From positions 1-25,734 of the IMG/VR virus record IMGVR_UViG_3300027906_000138: 25,734 bases of DNA; one strand, written 5' to 3'. Made by a program: the position numbers and the translations under genes. Below the pieces are notes generated by a model that was given only the letters and a program-made list of their open reading frames with translations, ran no database searches and had not been told where the DNA came from. Of this stretch, positions 12,104-20,216 are shown in pieces. Position 1 is the first letter of the stretch; each line of letters starts with the position of its first letter. The DNA is from a virus.

Positions 12104-12987
12104 TATATATCTCCTTCTAAATTGATTGGTTTGTTAATTAAAATTGTTTGTTCTGCTTCTAAAGGTGGTAATGTTTCTTTATATGCCCAATGGGGAACAT
12201 CTAAAGTAACAATTTCATTTGGATAATCTTTATAAACACCATTTACTTCAGCGTCTTTATATTCTCGTAATGCTTTTTTCATACAAGCAACACCTTCATC
12301 TACAAAAGGTTTTGGTATTTCATATAAACAACACGCAAAAGGTGGTTCTTTTTCAACAAATAAAAATAAAAATCTTGTAATACTTTTCTTTGTCGCTAGT
12401 GACCAAACATGGCGATAAAATGCTTCTTGTATATGATAACCATATCTTGATATTGAACGAATAACGCTATCTTCATCTGCTGATTGTGTCGTTTTTAAAT
12501 CAACTAATATGTCAGACTTTTCGCCAATAATAACTCTATCAGGTCTTGTTTTCATTTTAACACCTGTAACAGGGTCTTTTGCAAAAGCTGACATCTCAGA
12601 CTGACCATAATCAGAAGCAATTACTTTATTACACTCACTCTTACTATGAACGCTATCTCTACTGCGTAAACAAATGTCATATTCTTTATCAGTAATAATG
12701 ATTTGATTTTCTTTTTTTGTTTTCTTTAGTTCTCTATATAAAGAGGTTGTTCTTGATTGACCACATTTTAAAACAGATTCTTCAAACTTCTCAGGTTCAA
12801 GTATTGCGATATGAACTGCTGTTCCTATATCAAAATGAACTGAATGTTTTGGTTCGTGGAATTTATAATGAGCAACACTCTTATTATATATTGTCTTAAT
12901 ACCAGAAGAACCTATTGCTTCTTTTATAATATGATAGCCGTCATGTGATAAATGAGGAACAACCGATGGATATTTTATTTCTTGCAT
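12103..12987 (-). CDS. RecE/YqaJ-like PD-(D/E)xK exonuclease
   Basis: A 294-aa nuclease. FDIGTAVHIAILEPEKF (52-68, His59), Glu131, RPDRV with Asp150, and DLKTT with Asp163 and Lys165 give the order of the RecE/lambda-exonuclease-like PD-(D/E)xK fold, followed by the YGYHIQEAFYRH helix. It probably resects double-stranded ends 5'-3' for single-strand annealing recombination or concatemer formation. ATG at 12987 is preferred to an in-frame TTG 5 codons upstream because GGAAGGAAG sits ahead of it. It is the first gene of the minus-strand replication operon, transcribed away from the regulatory gap 12988-13201, and is coupled to the SSB-like gene. Confidence 0.88.
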   Translation of the reverse strand: MQEIKYPSVVPHLSHDGYHIIKEAIGSSGIKTIYNKSVAHYKFHEPKHSVHFDIGTAVHIAILEPEKFEESVLKCGQSRTTSLYRELKKTKKENQIIITDKEYDICLRSRDSVHSKSECNKVIASDYGQSEMSAFAKDPVTGVKMKTRPDRVIIGEKSDILVDLKTTQSADEDSVIRSISRYGYHIQEAFYRHVWSLATKKSITRFLFLFVEKEPPFACCLYEIPKPFVDEGVACMKKALREYKDAEVNGVYKDYPNEIVTLDVPHWAYKETLPPLEAEQTILINKPINLEGDI

Positions 12988-13025
12988 GATACTTCCTTCC
13001 AAAAAGTTCTAAGTCAAAATATTAT

Positions 13026-13122
13026 GATTCGTTTTTGAATCAAATTTATTTTGATTTTGATTCAGAATGTAAATTTTTTTTCAGATTCAAAAAAGTTGCT
13101 TTTCAAAAATCGCAGAATGTAA
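13026..13122. promoter_or_regulatory. Divergent control region with inverted and direct repeats
   Basis: TGAATCAAA (13036-13044) and TTTGATTCA (13056-13064) form a 9-bp operator-like inverted repeat. CAGAATGTAA occurs twice as a direct repeat (13063-13072 and 13113-13122). Four GANTC sites fall within 63 bp (13026, 13037, 13059, 13084). The region lies between the divergent exonuclease operon and the plus-strand promoter at 13140, so it likely binds a regulator of one or both. No clear -35/-10 pair was found for the minus strand. Confidence 0.6.
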
Positions 13123-13139
13123 GCGTTTTAATTTTGAAC

Positions 13140-13168
13140 TTGACAATAATGTGTGCATAATCTAATAT
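13140..13168 (+). promoter_or_regulatory. Sigma70-like promoter for the 13202 gene
   Basis: A perfect -35 TTGACA (13140-13145) and a 17-nt spacer lead to TAATAT (13163-13168), a weaker -10. A transcript starting near 13175 would have a short leader with AAAGGA just before the ATG at 13202. This is the only near-consensus promoter I found in the window, suggesting transcription by host polymerase, probably early. Confidence 0.7.
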
Positions 13169-13201
13169 GGTTATATAACATTTATTAGAAAGGAAAGTAT
13201 T

Positions 13202-13990
13202 ATGAGTATAAGTAAAAAAGCAAAAGCAAACTATGAAGAAGTTAATAGATTTGCAAAAACACTAGAACCTAATTTTCACACAGCAAAGTGGCAAAAAGGT
13301 AATGATATAGATTTTGATATTGCCTGTAATTTTGTTAAATATATGTGGGATAAAAAATCTGATTATAAAATGCCGAAACGCATTAAGTTTAAAAAGACTA
13401 CAGGACAAAGATATACTAGGTGGAAAAGATATAGTCGAAAATTTAAAAATGTTGATGGGTTTTATAAAATAATTACAGGAACATATTGCATTAACATTGA
13501 AAGAGGTTGGGGTCATTTTGCCCATGAATTTTCACACAACTTATCATGGATTATGAGAAACAAAAGTAAGCATGGTGATTTTCAATCAGGTGTTGAATTA
13601 GAGGTTCATAAAGAACTGCATACATTTTTATATAAAGCTAAAAACAACTTAATAGATATAACCCCTTTATCAGTTGATGAACCAAAGAAAAGAAAAAGAA
13701 GAAAGAAAAGGAAAACTAAAAAGTTACCTTATCAAGCATCTTATCCAACTTTACTAAAAAGGTTTCCACAAATTGTTGTTGAAGATGAGGGTGTGTGGGC
13801 TGAAGATGATGGGCGAACAGTTTATTATGTTTACATTGAAGATAGTTGGTTTGAAAAACATGGCTTGAGTAGTGAACATGATTGCCCTTTAAATAGTGAA
13901 GGTCATAATGCTTGGGGTGTTGATGAAAGATTTTGGCATACAGAAACATTAGCAAAATTTATTTATGAAACTGAATTGCAAAACAAATGA
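13202..13990 (+). CDS. Putative HExxH zinc metalloprotein with Lys/Arg-rich linker
   Basis: A 262-aa protein in a plus-strand island flanked by minus-strand operons. HFAHEFSH (105-112) contains HExxH (108-112), the zinc and catalytic motif of many metallopeptidases; acidic residues in the following helix (Glu132/Glu134, GVELEVHKELH) could supply the third ligand. Residues 162-174 are almost all Lys/Arg, a likely nucleic-acid contact or flexible linker. A distinct C-terminal domain rich in His, Trp and acidic residues follows (DSWFEKHGL, ERFWHTETL). It has the best promoter in the window and AAAGGA before the ATG, and ends at a strong terminator, so it looks early and highly expressed. Host-takeover or anti-defence protease is inference; a non-catalytic zinc protein is possible. 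Confidence 0.75.
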   Translation: MSISKKAKANYEEVNRFAKTLEPNFHTAKWQKGNDIDFDIACNFVKYMWDKKSDYKMPKRIKFKKTTGQRYTRWKRYSRKFKNVDGFYKIITGTYCINIERGWGHFAHEFSHNLSWIMRNKSKHGDFQSGVELEVHKELHTFLYKAKNNLIDITPLSVDEPKKRKRRKKRKTKKLPYQASYPTLLKRFPQIVVEDEGVWAEDDGRTVYYVYIEDSWFEKHGLSSEHDCPLNSEGHNAWGVDERFWHTETLAKFIYETELQNK

Positions 13991-14000
13991 AAGGAAATAG

Positions 14001-14027
14001 TGAGGGGTTAATAACCCCTCATTTTTT
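14001..14027 (+). terminator. Rho-independent terminator after the HExxH gene
   Basis: TGAGGGGTT (14001-14009), a 3-nt AAT loop and AACCCCTCA (14013-14021) form a perfect 9-bp GC-rich stem, followed by six T (14022-14027). It ends 5 nt before the next ATG, so the two small downstream genes depend on readthrough or another promoter. Confidence 0.93.
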
Positions 14028-14032
14028 ATAAG

Positions 14033-14230
14033 ATGAATAAATCACAATTAAAGAAAAGATTATTAGAAGCTAGAGAACTAACAACGAAACACAAAGGTAA
14101 AATGCCTTTAGTTATCGTTTGTGAAACACAAGAAGAAGTTAATGAACTTAACAAGATCAAAAAGACAATGAGAAATGTTAAGCACATTGATATTGAACTT
14201 ACTAACAATTTATCAACAACTAATTTTTAG
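14033..14230 (+). CDS. Hypothetical small protein (65 aa)
   Basis: A 65-aa protein with a basic N-terminal helix (SQLKKRLLEARELTTKHKGK), a PLVIVCETQEEV strand-turn-helix and a Lys-rich region leading to a HIDIELT strand, perhaps a small alpha/beta domain. The ATG lies immediately after the terminator stem and lacks a good ribosome binding site, which makes expression uncertain. No family recognised. Located in the plus-strand island. Confidence 0.5.
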   Translation: MNKSQLKKRLLEARELTTKHKGKMPLVIVCETQEEVNELNKIKKTMRNVKHIDIELTNNLSTTNF

Positions 14231-14277
14231 TTATCAACAACAATCAAAATGCAAACACTAGAATTAAAATCGAATCA

Positions 14278-14291
14278 AGATAATATTATCT
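14278..14291. promoter_or_regulatory. 14-bp perfect palindrome upstream of the 14315 gene
   Basis: AGATAATATTATCT is a perfect 14-bp palindrome 24 nt before the start codon at 14315, compatible with a dimeric repressor site or a small leader hairpin. AT-rich palindromes are not rare at this base composition, so support is moderate. Confidence 0.4.
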
Positions 14292-14314
14292 CAATTAAGG
14301 AAAGGATTAATATT

Positions 14315-14536
14315 ATGAATATCGAAGATAGAATTGTTTACACAAATATAACTTTAACTCTTGGGCTTTTGCATAGACAAGGTTTAGATCGCTTAGAAGA
14401 TTTATCAGTAACAACACCATTTACTGATGCAGTTAAAAAAGAGTATGATGAATTAAGGCATGGTTTGCATTACATTAATAATCAATTAGAGCATTATAAT
14501 TTTTTATTGGAAAAGGGATATGAAAGGCGTTCTTGA
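14315..14536 (+). CDS. Hypothetical helical protein (73 aa)
   Basis: ATG at 14315 is chosen over one at 14249 because AAGGAAAGG and the AATATT spacer typical of this phage stand directly before it. The 73-aa product is predicted as two long helices separated by a TTPFTDAVKKEYDEL turn, with His/Tyr-rich C-terminal sequence (HGLHYINNQLEHYNFLLEKGYE), reminiscent of small helical hairpins. No domain recognised. It is the last sizeable gene of the plus-strand island. Confidence 0.65.
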   Translation: MNIEDRIVYTNITLTLGLLHRQGLDRLEDLSVTTPFTDAVKKEYDELRHGLHYINNQLEHYNFLLEKGYERRS

Positions 14537-14573
14537 TATAATTGTAATTTATATTATGGAATTTTTTGGCTAA
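14520..14573 (+). CDS. Possible hydrophobic micro-ORF (17 aa)
   Basis: A 17-codon frame starts 17 nt before the end of the previous gene and overlaps the convergent gene at 14570 by 4 nt. It encodes an Ile/Val/Phe-rich peptide. AAAAGGG sits very close to the ATG. It may be a chance frame; kept at low confidence because this genome contains other overlapping hydrophobic microproteins. Confidence 0.2.
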   Translation: MKGVLDIIVIYIMEFFG

Positions 14574-15127
14574 CCAAAAAAACTAAATAAAGGATTTTTT
14601 CTTTTCATAAGTAAAGCACTTAACTTATTTCCCATAGCTTCTTCATCTATAGCTAATTGATCTTCAATAGGTTCTTTTAATTTACCCTCTGGTATAGGTG
14701 TAAAGTTTTGAATATTTGCACCAATTTTTTGTATTCTTTGTTTATCCATTTCAGGCACTCTAAGTTGAGTCATTGGTTTGTTTGGTAAAGGATTTAATAT
14801 TGTATTCGTCAAGTTTGTTTTTGCTTGTGTTTGTGCTAATTCATCTGCTTGTCTTTGAGCAATAGATTTATCATCAATACCTAGAATTTGTGTAAGAACA
14901 TTATTACGAGCCAAAGGGTAGTTAGGGTCTTTTGGACCCATTAATTTTCTTAAATCTTTTTCTGCATCATGTATCGGGTCTAATTGTGGTCTAGTTTTTA
15001 GACTCGTAAGTCTGTCAAAGTAATTTTGTGGATTATATTTTTTTTGCAATAGATCAACTCTATCCTCCAATAGACTTATTGGACTATTCATGTTTTTAAT
15101 ATCAAATTTTCTAATTCTATTAAACAT
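14570..15127 (-). CDS. Hypothetical protein at the end of the virion operon (185 aa)
   Basis: A 185-aa hydrophilic, mainly helical protein with Pro/Asn/Gln-rich low-complexity stretches (NPLPNKPMTQ, FTPIPEGKLKEP), the style of phage virion or ejection accessory proteins. No membrane segment or catalytic motif. ATG at 15127 overlaps the lipoprotein stop (TAATG). It is the last gene of the long minus-strand structural operon and converges on the plus-strand island, with no obvious terminator between them. Virion association is inferred only from position and composition. Confidence 0.7.
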   Translation of the reverse strand: MFNRIRKFDIKNMNSPISLLEDRVDLLQKKYNPQNYFDRLTSLKTRPQLDPIHDAEKDLRKLMGPKDPNYPLARNNVLTQILGIDDKSIAQRQADELAQTQAKTNLTNTILNPLPNKPMTQLRVPEMDKQRIQKIGANIQNFTPIPEGKLKEPIEDQLAIDEEAMGNKLSALLMKRKNPLFSFFG

Positions 15128-15261
15128 TAGTTAGCGTTTGGTTTAGATTTAATTACTATTTCTAAATCAGTATCAGCAGGTGTTTGAGTTGATACGCTGA
15201 CATGGCCAGACGCACAACCTATTACTAAAACAACTGGTAATAGTGTTAATAATTTTTTCAT
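15127..15261 (-). CDS. Small lipoprotein (44 aa)
   Basis: A 44-aa frame with a classic lipoprotein signal: MKKLLTLLPVVLVIGCASG, lipobox VIGC with Cys16 as the lipidated residue, leaving a mature peptide of about 29 residues. It overlaps the 1217-aa gene at its start (ATGA) and the 185-aa gene at its end (TAATG), so it is embedded in the operon. It should be exported and anchored in a membrane. An outer-membrane spanin subunit or a superinfection-exclusion lipoprotein are both plausible; the mature part is too short to decide. Confidence 0.8.
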   Translation of the reverse strand: MKKLLTLLPVVLVIGCASGHVSVSTQTPADTDLEIVIKSKPNAN

Positions 15262-18200
15262 TTCTTTCTCCTCATTTCTTTTAAGTAGGCGTTCCATAAA
15301 TTTTGATATTCTTCATTATTCATTAAGTCAGGATTGTTTTCAATTTCTTCAATTAAATCTTTTTCTGCTATATCAATACCTGCCTCTAATAAAGTTGGTC
15401 TTAAATTTCTTCCTTTGTTAATTGGGTTAAGTGGTGTATTTGTGGCTTCCATAACTTTTACCATATATTCAGGGTCTGTTAATGCTTTGTCTAATATTTT
15501 AAGCATATCTTTAGGTTGTAAAAATCTTTGTAACCCAGACGCAAATCTTTTGTTCATAGCATGAGCAATAACTAATCCAGCACCAGCACCTGTTGAAAAG
15601 TTTGTTGAAAAATTAGCACCAGCTATTCTAGTTAATAAATCTAATTGTGAAGCGACAGGAAATAGATTAAATTCTTGAGAATATCTACCAAGATAGTTTC
15701 TAGCGTTTTCAGACGCTTTTAAATTTTTTATTTGATTTAACAATAAACTCATTTCTTTTTTTGTAAAAATATTGTTTTCAATTAATAAATCTCTTTGTGT
15801 TTTACCTAATAAATTTCTATTTAATAGATTTAAAATTGCATCATCATTTATAGACTGCCTTTGATATGTAGTTAAAGTTGTATCATCAATTACTTTCTTT
15901 AAACCAGCTTGAGCAAATAATTCATCAATAAAATAACCTCTTATTGAATTTCTAAGGTCAGTAGTTTCAGTTTTTATATTTTTTGCATTTGGTGTAGTTT
16001 TGGCGGTTTTATATAGATTAACAATTTCACTAGCTGGTACCTCTATGTCAGTAAATAATCTACTCATAATTGATGAAACATCTGAACCTTCTCTTAAATT
16101 TAACAATTTAACTATTTGTGAATTTGGGTTGAGTCCGTCTATTTTAAAAACAATACCATTTTCATCAAAAGTTCTTGTAATACCTTGAACATTAAATAAC
16201 GACTCAGGGTTTTTCATTACTGTATCTGCTACATCAACACTTTCTTTCATTAATGTTTGTAATCTTGCATCAAGTTCAGGTAATAATCTTAATACTTCTT
16301 TGTTTTTTAATCGCCATTCATTTAATGTAGCTTTGTTTAACTTGTTGTTAGGAAATAAGTTTTTATCAAGATAAAGTTCTTTGACTATAGCTTCTAGTAA
16401 TTCATTTGAAGTTTCACCTTTAGCTAAATCAGTAGGTCTGTTTAAAGCTGATTTTTCTTTAGGGTTAAAGCTAGTAATTTTTATTTTTTGTTGTGAGCCA
16501 TCAGGTAATGCTCTTTTTATTTCTTGTTCACCTTGATAAATACGAGCAACAACATCATCTGCTTCTTGTAGTTGTGCTATTGGTATATCTATATCATCTT
16601 TATAATCTTCTGTTATTAATTTTTTAATTGCAATATTTCTATCAACTCTAGGCACACCTTTTGCGTCTGGTCTTAAAAAATTATTAAGAAGCGTATTGTC
16701 TATAAGTTCATGTTTAAATGCAGACATGGCATTTGCATTTAATAATTGCGGGTTATCAGAAGATAAATTTTGTAAATCTCTTTGTAACGCATTTGAAATT
16801 TGATTAACAATTTGACTATCTCCTTTAGATTCATCTTTTAATAATCTTCTTCCTAAATCTCTTAAATTAGTAATGCTACTTTTTAATCTGTTTAAGTTAA
16901 ATTCTCTAGGGAAATTTACTTGTTCACCGTTACTTTGTCTTATAAGAAGTTTTTGTATATCTTCTATGTTCTTAATAATTGATTGAAACTCTTTATCTTT
17001 TGGTAATATTCTTCCGCTATTTTTTAAATTATTAATAACTGTTGTGCTTTCGTCTAAGTTTGTAATAGGCGTATTTTTCATATAAGTTTCTAAAGGTGCA
17101 TACAATTTTGAAACTTCTTTATTTAATGCTTGGTCGTAATACTTTATTCTCGATACTAAAGCGTTAGATAAACTTCTTTTATCGCCAAAACCCTTATAAG
17201 CATCATCAACATCATCAATACCTTTTTTTATAATTGAACTTATTTCTCTTTCTAAATCATCATAAGTTTGTCTAATAAATTGTGGCATATCTTTTGAATT
17301 AACACCTCTATTTTGTAAATTTTGTATATTATTAACAGTTCTATTAAACATATTATCTAAAACAGTATCAAAAGTTTTTCTAAAATCTGAAGAAGTTGGG
17401 TCGTTATATCTTTGTAATGCAATTCCTTTTAAAACATCACCACGAGGTCCTGTTACAGTTGTAGGTGTAAGCATACTATCTTTTATAATTTGTATTTCTT
17501 CATCTCCAGCTTTTTTTGAAATTTCATTTTTTAAAATTTTTGTTTCTATGCTTTCAATTTCAGCATTTTTAATAGCTAAATTATTTTTAACTTCTTCTAA
17601 AAGTCTTATATTACCAATTTCACTTGAATTTTTTATACCCTCATCAAGTTCTGCTTTTGTTATATTACCTGCTTTAAACTGATTGTTTAGATTATCTATA
17701 TGTTCTTTTTGATACTTTTGAATTGTTCCTTTATTTAATTCTCTTTCAAGTATTTTTCTTATATGAACCATATAATCTTCTTCAGATTGTCCTTTAAACG
17801 CTTTTCTAATTTGAAAATTAATTAAACTTATATTATCTTTTATTCCGTCAATCGTATCTACAGCTTTAGAACCAGCAAAAGGAATATATCCATCTTCTCC
17901 TGTAACTTTAGGCGCTATTTCATCAAGAGAACTACCTAAATTAGATTTTGCTTTATCTACATAAGGTTTTAATTTCAATTCGTATATTTTTTTAGAAGGG
18001 TTATAAACTAACATTTTAGGAACTGAAACAACACCTTTTAAAGCATCTGTAACGCTTACAATACCACCAGCAGTTAAACCTGCTGTTGTATTTAATAAAA
18101 ATCTTTGCAAATCAGTTAAGTCTTGCTCTTGTCCGTATGTTTCAGAAAGGCCCATAGCTGTCGCTGAACTAAGATTAAGGGCTTGAGAAAACTTTGGTCT

Positions 18201-18911
18201 TGTCAATTCCATTTTTATAATATCGTCTAGCATACCAGGTGCTAAGGCAGGATTAGCAACACCTTGTGATACTTGACCTGTATAGGATTGTGGAAATTTT
18301 GAGGCGTAACCAGCTAAAGCTGTTCTTATAGCTAATGGTATTGAAAAGGCGTCACCAGTAAAACGACCACCTTTGTAGTAAGGCATATATTCAGTAGGAA
18401 CATCTGATAAACTTCCATAACCTAAACCAGTTAAATCGTGATATTTTTGATCTTGATATGCTCTACCAAAAACAAAATCTTCTGGTGGTATAGGATAAAA
18501 CCCTTCTTCTCTACCAAAAATCCCTTGATTTGCTCTCTTACCTATACCAGGCACATAACCTAATGCCTGATTAGCTAAGTCTGTTAAGCCAAATAATGAA
18601 GTAATGCCTGTTGGTGCTGTGCCTTTTGCAAAAGCACTTGCTCTTGTATCGTTCTGATAGTTTTCTTCTTGTGTAAGATTTGCGTCTAGCACTCCTGTTA
18701 ATGCTTTAGCAATATCTCTACCTTCTTCATTATCAAGATTAGCAAATTTTTCTGTTAAATCAGGTAATAATCTAATAGCTGTGCTTCTATCAAACTTTTT
18801 AAAAGTATCATCATCAATACTGTATTCTTCGCCACCTTTATAGCTAAAATCAAGACCACCAGAAGATTGTATTTCTTGTAATAGTTTTCTTTCTTCGTCA
18901 GTAAAAAACAA
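15258..18911 (-). CDS. Giant internal virion/ejection protein candidate (1217 aa)
   Basis: The largest gene here. The first 300 residues contain Gly/Pro-rich segments and a hydrophobic AAGL-type stretch (about 265-290); residues about 380-1000 are dominated by long charged helices and probable coiled coils with many Asn, Ile, Lys and Asp. Another small hydrophobic Gly/Ala patch (NFSTGAGAGLVIAHAM) lies near residue 1120. Size, helical content and position next to tail and core genes fit an internal core or DNA-ejection protein of a podovirus. I see no lytic transglycosylase or peptidase motif. The start is TTG at 18911, with AAAGGA 8 nt ahead and no nearby ATG. Its stop overlaps the lipoprotein gene. 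Confidence 0.75.
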   Translation of the reverse strand: MFFTDEERKLLQEIQSSGGLDFSYKGGEEYSIDDDTFKKFDRSTAIRLLPDLTEKFANLDNEEGRDIAKALTGVLDANLTQEENYQNDTRASAFAKGTAPTGITSLFGLTDLANQALGYVPGIGKRANQGIFGREEGFYPIPPEDFVFGRAYQDQKYHDLTGLGYGSLSDVPTEYMPYYKGGRFTGDAFSIPLAIRTALAGYASKFPQSYTGQVSQGVANPALAPGMLDDIIKMELTRPKFSQALNLSSATAMGLSETYGQEQDLTDLQRFLLNTTAGLTAGGIVSVTDALKGVVSVPKMLVYNPSKKIYELKLKPYVDKAKSNLGSSLDEIAPKVTGEDGYIPFAGSKAVDTIDGIKDNISLINFQIRKAFKGQSEEDYMVHIRKILERELNKGTIQKYQKEHIDNLNNQFKAGNITKAELDEGIKNSSEIGNIRLLEEVKNNLAIKNAEIESIETKILKNEISKKAGDEEIQIIKDSMLTPTTVTGPRGDVLKGIALQRYNDPTSSDFRKTFDTVLDNMFNRTVNNIQNLQNRGVNSKDMPQFIRQTYDDLEREISSIIKKGIDDVDDAYKGFGDKRSLSNALVSRIKYYDQALNKEVSKLYAPLETYMKNTPITNLDESTTVINNLKNSGRILPKDKEFQSIIKNIEDIQKLLIRQSNGEQVNFPREFNLNRLKSSITNLRDLGRRLLKDESKGDSQIVNQISNALQRDLQNLSSDNPQLLNANAMSAFKHELIDNTLLNNFLRPDAKGVPRVDRNIAIKKLITEDYKDDIDIPIAQLQEADDVVARIYQGEQEIKRALPDGSQQKIKITSFNPKEKSALNRPTDLAKGETSNELLEAIVKELYLDKNLFPNNKLNKATLNEWRLKNKEVLRLLPELDARLQTLMKESVDVADTVMKNPESLFNVQGITRTFDENGIVFKIDGLNPNSQIVKLLNLREGSDVSSIMSRLFTDIEVPASEIVNLYKTAKTTPNAKNIKTETTDLRNSIRGYFIDELFAQAGLKKVIDDTTLTTYQRQSINDDAILNLLNRNLLGKTQRDLLIENNIFTKKEMSLLLNQIKNLKASENARNYLGRYSQEFNLFPVASQLDLLTRIAGANFSTNFSTGAGAGLVIAHAMNKRFASGLQRFLQPKDMLKILDKALTDPEYMVKVMEATNTPLNPINKGRNLRPTLLEAGIDIAEKDLIEEIENNPDLMNNEEYQNLWNAYLKEMRRKK

Positions 18912-18922
18912 TTTTATATCCT

Positions 18923-20212
18923 TTATTCGTTAGCTAGTATTAATTTATCAATAGATTCCATTCTTTTTCTAATGTCAGTAGGATTAATTTCTTTTCTTTT
19001 TGTTCTTGCGTTATCTTCTTTATCTAAAGCTATAATGTATTCTGCGGCCATAATTGCCTTACTAACATTTTCCATATAATTCTGTTGTTGTCTTGAAAGG
19101 TCTGTCGCATCTTTAGAGCCACCTTTTGTTCCATATTGTTCTTGTGCTTTTATATCCTCTCTAAAATCTCTTAGTTTATCAATTAATTGAGGTAATAAAA
19201 CTTTAGCTTTAGAAACGCCTTGTTTTACGGTGTCTGTTTTATTAGGAAACGCAGAAGATGATATTTCTAATGAAAATTTACCACCTCTGTTAGAAGTTTC
19301 TACTGAAGTTAAACCTTTTAATGGGTTAAAGATACTATCTACCCAATTTAAACCTTCTAAATCCGAACCAATATCAGGTATAAAATCTTTGAACAAACTT
19401 TGGTCTCTAACTTTTGAATAAGCAGTAGGTAATCCAACTTTTATTTCAGGTTGCTTACCTGAGGTGCCAACTGCTCTTTCTGTATAATAAGAACCAAACG
19501 CTTGGTCATCACCTCTAAATATATTTTTTAAAGTCCAATTTTCATTAACACCTATAGGTGATAGATTTTCTGCTGGTTTTATATTTCCTTCGTTATCTGT
19601 TGACGGAAAGAAAAATGATAAATTTCTTTCTTTAGGTGTTCCTGTGTCAGTAACTTGTAACGCTTGCTTATATTTATCAACTTGTCTTTGAGGTGTCATA
19701 GCACCACCTAAACCTGCTTTTGCCATTCTTATTTTTTCATTTGAAGATAACTCTGGTCTTTGATTATGAACGGCCTCATAATTTGGTGCAAATTTTTGAT
19801 AGTCTGCTTCATTAAAAATAGTATATAAATTTTCTCCATTTTCATTTTTTGCGTTACCAAATTGTGCAACTCTAGGAGCGAATTTAGTTACGCCATCTGG
19901 TATTAATTGACCTGTGCTATTATCAATAATATAAGCTGGTTGATCTAAATATTTTGCTTGTTCTATTGTGTTTCCGGCTACTCTCTCCTCTGTAGAAGAT
20001 AAAAATCCTGAATCTTGCAATATATTGCCAAATTTTCTATCAATCGCACCTAAAACACCTGGTCCAGCAGATTTATTTTCATTTAAAAGAGAGGAAACAC
20101 CAACATCAACATTTTTTAAATTTGGAACAAATTGATCAACGCTTGATTCTCCACCTAGAGCAATTTTTTCTAGTTCTTCAATTTTTTTTCTTCTTTCTTC
20201 TATTGTTGTCAT
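18923..20212 (-). CDS. Virion-associated hypothetical protein (429 aa)
   Basis: A 429-aa hydrophilic protein with no signal, membrane segment or enzyme motif. A helical N terminus (TIEERRKKIEELEKIA) is followed by loop-rich sequence with many Asn, Gly and Pro, and the C terminus is helical (QEQYGTKGG...RQQQNYMENVSKAIMAAEYIIALDKEDNARTK). It lies between the 519-aa Gln/Ala-rich protein and the 1217-aa protein in the structural operon, the place of internal or ejection proteins in podovirus genomes. ATG at 20212 has GGATAAAA upstream. Role inferred from context only. Confidence 0.7.
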   Translation of the reverse strand: MTTIEERRKKIEELEKIALGGESSVDQFVPNLKNVDVGVSSLLNENKSAGPGVLGAIDRKFGNILQDSGFLSSTEERVAGNTIEQAKYLDQPAYIIDNSTGQLIPDGVTKFAPRVAQFGNAKNENGENLYTIFNEADYQKFAPNYEAVHNQRPELSSNEKIRMAKAGLGGAMTPQRQVDKYKQALQVTDTGTPKERNLSFFFPSTDNEGNIKPAENLSPIGVNENWTLKNIFRGDDQAFGSYYTERAVGTSGKQPEIKVGLPTAYSKVRDQSLFKDFIPDIGSDLEGLNWVDSIFNPLKGLTSVETSNRGGKFSLEISSSAFPNKTDTVKQGVSKAKVLLPQLIDKLRDFREDIKAQEQYGTKGGSKDATDLSRQQQNYMENVSKAIMAAEYIIALDKEDNARTKRKEINPTDIRKRMESIDKLILANE

Positions 20213-20216
20213 TGTT

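Noticed and set aside
13262-13955. Two minus-strand open frames opposite the HExxH gene
   Set aside because: They are antisense shadows with no ribosome binding site; the plus-strand gene has promoter, RBS and terminator.
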